A DNA stretch of 64,000 nucleotides from Sphingopyxis yananensis. Lineage in GTDB: Bacteria; Pseudomonadota; Alphaproteobacteria; Sphingomonadales; Sphingomonadaceae. Positions 62,123-64,000 of this stretch are shown piece after piece. The notes below the pieces were generated by a model. The model was not told the origin of the DNA. It worked only from the letters and a program-made list of their open reading frames with translations, and did not search any database. The DNA lies in assembly GCF_020687785.1 (NCBI RefSeq), contig NZ_JAJEWI010000012.1, positions 1 to 64,000 on the forward strand. Direction: 5' to 3'. How positions within the stretch are numbered: position 1 is the first letter of the stretch; each line of letters opens with the position of its first letter. The translations under genes and the position numbers were made by a program.

Positions 62123-62782
62123 TTATTGGGTTGCCGTTGCCGGAAAGGCCGATTGGACGCCCCCCAGAAATATATCGACCGCCATTTTGGCATGTTCGCG
62201 CTGTTCCTCCAGCGGCGGTATGTGCAGCCCCAGTCCAGCGGACCGCAAGGGACCAGCTAAAATCATATCTTGCAGCATCAACATCATACGGTGCTTGTCG
62301 GCAGTCGATATAGGGCTGGTCATCGGGTCGCGGTCCAAAACCGTAAGCAAAGCCGCGCGGCCTGGGAAATGTTGGTCCTCGTCGCTCAATTTCGCAAGCT
62401 GGGGAAAACGCGCGGCTTCGGCCATGATGATGCCGTGCATACGCACCATTTTTGAATCCAGCATTGCTGTTAAAATTTGTTCCGCGACATGAATCAGCGC
62501 ATCGCGCAGCGGGCGGTCGCTGACGAAGATGTGATCAAAGCGCGGGGCCAGCATGCGATTGCTCACGGCGATGAACAGCGCCTCCTTGCTGCCAAAACGG
62601 GCATAGATCGTTTGTTTGCTGGTGCCGGCTTTGGCGGCGATGGTGTCGATTGCGCCGTTGCTGAAGCCATGTTCCAGAAAAATATCTTCGGCCGCATCCA
62701 AGATAGCGAGCTGCAATTTCTGGGCGTCTGCGCGGGCAGGGCGGCCGCCTTTGCGGCGGGGGGACGGATTATCGTTCATCAT
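62123..62782 (-). CDS. TetR-family regulator (219 aa)
   Basis: Helix-turn-helix in AILDAAEDIFLEHGFSNGAIDTIAAKAGTSKQTIYARFGSKEALF (parts, residues 26-70) with a Tet_C-like helical end. A basic Arg/Lys tail (PSPRRKGGRPARAD) precedes it. GAGGT lies just before the paired ATG codons (62782 or 62779). Divergent from the flavoprotein at 62901 with an 18-bp dyad between, so it probably represses that gene or operon. The ligand is unknown. Confidence 0.93.
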   Translation of the reverse strand: MMNDNPSPRRKGGRPARADAQKLQLAILDAAEDIFLEHGFSNGAIDTIAAKAGTSKQTIYARFGSKEALFIAVSNRMLAPRFDHIFVSDRPLRDALIHVAEQILTAMLDSKMVRMHGIIMAEAARFPQLAKLSDEDQHFPGRAALLTVLDRDPMTSPISTADKHRMMLMLQDMILAGPLRSAGLGLHIPPLEEQREHAKMAVDIFLGGVQSAFPATATQ

Positions 62783-62792
62783 CGGACCTCAA

Positions 62793-62810
62793 TAACTTGA
62801 CTCATAGTTA
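62793..62810. promoter_or_regulatory. Candidate TetR operator
   Basis: TAACT (62793-62797) and AGTTA (62806-62810) form the outer arms of a dyad in the promoter shared by the TetR gene and the flavoprotein gene. Confidence 0.45.
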
Positions 62811-62900
62811 AGTTTATTTTTAAAAGCTGTCTAGCAGATAGGCCGCAACATCACCGCATGCACGGGTTGATGTTGGGCGGAATGGAAAAGGTTACAAAGA

Positions 62901-64000
62901 ATGAACGAGATTAAGGGCGCGGCCTATATTCCCCCCAACCCGTGGAAGAATGACCGTGCGAAAGCCCCGCCGCCGCCCGCGGGACAAGATATTCGGCAAT
63001 GGGGATTGGCCATTGATGCGCCGCTGGTGTTGAACAATCCCGACACCCATGATTGGCAGGACAGTGCGGATGTGGTGGTGGTGGGCCTTGGCGGTGCCGG
63101 CATTGCGGCCGCGCTGGAAGCCTTGGAAAATGGCTTGAGCGTCACGGCGCTGGACCTTTATGATGGGGGTGGGTCGTCGGCGGCCAATGGCGGTGTTTAT
63201 TATGCGGGCGGCGGAACCTCTATTCAACAAGAGGCGGGCGTTTTGGATGACGCCAAAGCGATGGAGGATTATCTGCGCTTTGAAGTGGGCGATGTGGTGT
63301 CCCCAGAAACGCTGACCGATTTTTGTGAGCAAAGCGCTGGAACATTTGAATGGCTGCGCCGTCATGGTGCGCCGTTCAGCGCGACTTTATATAGCAAGAA
63401 AACATCCTATCCCCCGCTGGATAAATTTTTATACCATCCAGACAGCAGCTTGGCCGGCCCGTTTCGCGACCTGACGCCGCCCGCCGCGCGCGGGCACCGT
63501 ACGGTGCATCGCAATGGCAAAAACCCCTTTGGCTTGGGTGTGGGTATTTATGCCCCCTTAAAGGCCGCCGCTTTGGCCAAGGGGATGCGCTTTCATGACC
63601 ATGCCGATGTGCGGCAATTGGTTCAAGATCGCCAAGGGCGGGTCATTGGCGTGCGCGTTGAGCGTCTGGCGGACCCACAGCTGCGAGCGGATCATGCCCG
63701 CTTGATTGCCAAGGCCAGCAAATGGATGGGTATGTTGCCGTCCACTCTTCCGGGCGCGCAGGTGACCACGCGCATAGGTTATCGCTATTTGGAAAAGGCG
63801 CATAAGCTGGCGAATGCTGCGCGCACCAGCCTGTGGATCAGGGCGCATAAAGGTGTGGTGCTGAGCGCAGGCGGATTTATCTGTAACCCCGCGATGGTCG
63901 AGCATTTTGCTCCAGATTATGCGGCGGGTCTGCCCAATGGAACCTTGGGCGACAATGGCAGCGGCATCATGTTGGGCGTGTCGGTAGGCGCGCAAACGGG
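62901..64000 (+). CDS. FAD-binding dehydrogenase, 3-ketosteroid-1-dehydrogenase/fumarate-reductase-like (3' end outside window)
   Basis: 366 codons are open from the ATG at 62901 to the window edge, so the gene is partial. Seen: FAD motif DVVVVGLGGAGIAAALEALE near residues 55-74, YDGGGSSAANGGVYYAGGG, and further SAGGFICNPAMVEHF and NGTLGDNGSGIMLGVSVGAQTG, typical of the KSTD/fumarate-reductase flavoprotein family (strand, Gly-rich FAD-ribityl contacts). AAAAGG lies upstream. It diverges from a TetR regulator. A KshA-like Rieske oxygenase at 10166 and this gene are the two activities known from steroid ring opening, but other flavocytochrome-like dehydrogenations are possible. The substrate is not shown. 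Confidence 0.87.
   Translation, partial: MNEIKGAAYIPPNPWKNDRAKAPPPPAGQDIRQWGLAIDAPLVLNNPDTHDWQDSADVVVVGLGGAGIAAALEALENGLSVTALDLYDGGGSSAANGGVYYAGGGTSIQQEAGVLDDAKAMEDYLRFEVGDVVSPETLTDFCEQSAGTFEWLRRHGAPFSATLYSKKTSYPPLDKFLYHPDSSLAGPFRDLTPPAARGHRTVHRNGKNPFGLGVGIYAPLKAAALAKGMRFHDHADVRQLVQDRQGRVIGVRVERLADPQLRADHARLIAKASKWMGMLPSTLPGAQVTTRIGYRYLEKAHKLANAARTSLWIRAHKGVVLSAGGFICNPAMVEHFAPDYAAGLPNGTLGDNGSGIMLGVSVGAQT

Noticed and set aside
1..64000. tRNA, rRNA, transposon or prophage
   Set aside because: No sequence resembling these was recognised by eye; short RNA genes could still be missed without a covariance-model search.

Overview
The window looks like part of a secondary replicon (megaplasmid or chromid) of an alphaproteobacterium, most likely a sphingomonad. 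The reasons are two large TonB-dependent receptors with C-terminal Phe, several catabolic clusters of sphingomonad type, and a parA-parB-repA module beside an iteron origin. Genus cannot be settled by reading alone. No rRNA, tRNA, CRISPR array, transposase or integrase was seen.

Layout. 1-13.6 kb is a catabolic block of unknown substrate: a TIM-barrel sugar-phosphate isomerase-like end, three SnoaL/NTF2-like proteins, a TonB receptor, a DUF1214 protein, an SDR, a GMC flavoprotein translationally coupled to a zinc alcohol dehydrogenase, a KshA-like Rieske oxygenase divergent from a LysR regulator, and a sulfotransferase. 13.9-27.1 kb reads as a peptide and lysine catabolic island: a minus-strand operon (amidohydrolase, ALDH7-type dehydrogenase, periplasmic TPR protein) diverges from a TonB receptor, followed by an XRE-cupin regulator, a Tat-exported M19-like protein, a second TPR protein, and a LysR regulator facing a 2-oxoadipate dioxygenase (HglS family) and a D-2-hydroxyglutarate dehydrogenase. 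Together these cover most steps from lysyl dipeptides to 2-oxoglutarate. 27.2-32.1 kb holds an alcohol dehydrogenase, acyl-CoA dehydrogenase, SDR, APH-type kinase and TetR, resembling part of the Lva/ACAD11-like 4-hydroxy-acid route. A 569-residue coiled-coil membrane protein with an AIM24-like end follows.

34-42.3 kb is a nearly complete non-phosphorylating deoxy-sugar (L-fucose-like) pathway ending in pyruvate and L-lactate, with its own L-lactate dehydrogenase and an IclR regulator. A 25-bp site is shared by the operon promoter and the regulator promoter. 42.3-46.95 kb is the replication and partition module: 22-bp iterons, two related palindromes, repA, parB and parA. 46.95-52.3 kb is phenylalanine/tyrosine catabolism (phhA-hpd-hmgA-fahA) with a divergent Lrp regulator.

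52.3-64 kb carries an epoxide hydrolase, an exported 1181-residue TPR-CHAT protein, the sulfate activation operon cysD-cysNC-cysQ, a LuxR-type regulator behind an 18-bp palindrome, a TetR regulator, and the start of a 3-ketosteroid-dehydrogenase-like flavoprotein cut by the window end. Coding is dense, with many ATGA/TGATG overlaps. Several strong hairpin terminators delimit the units.
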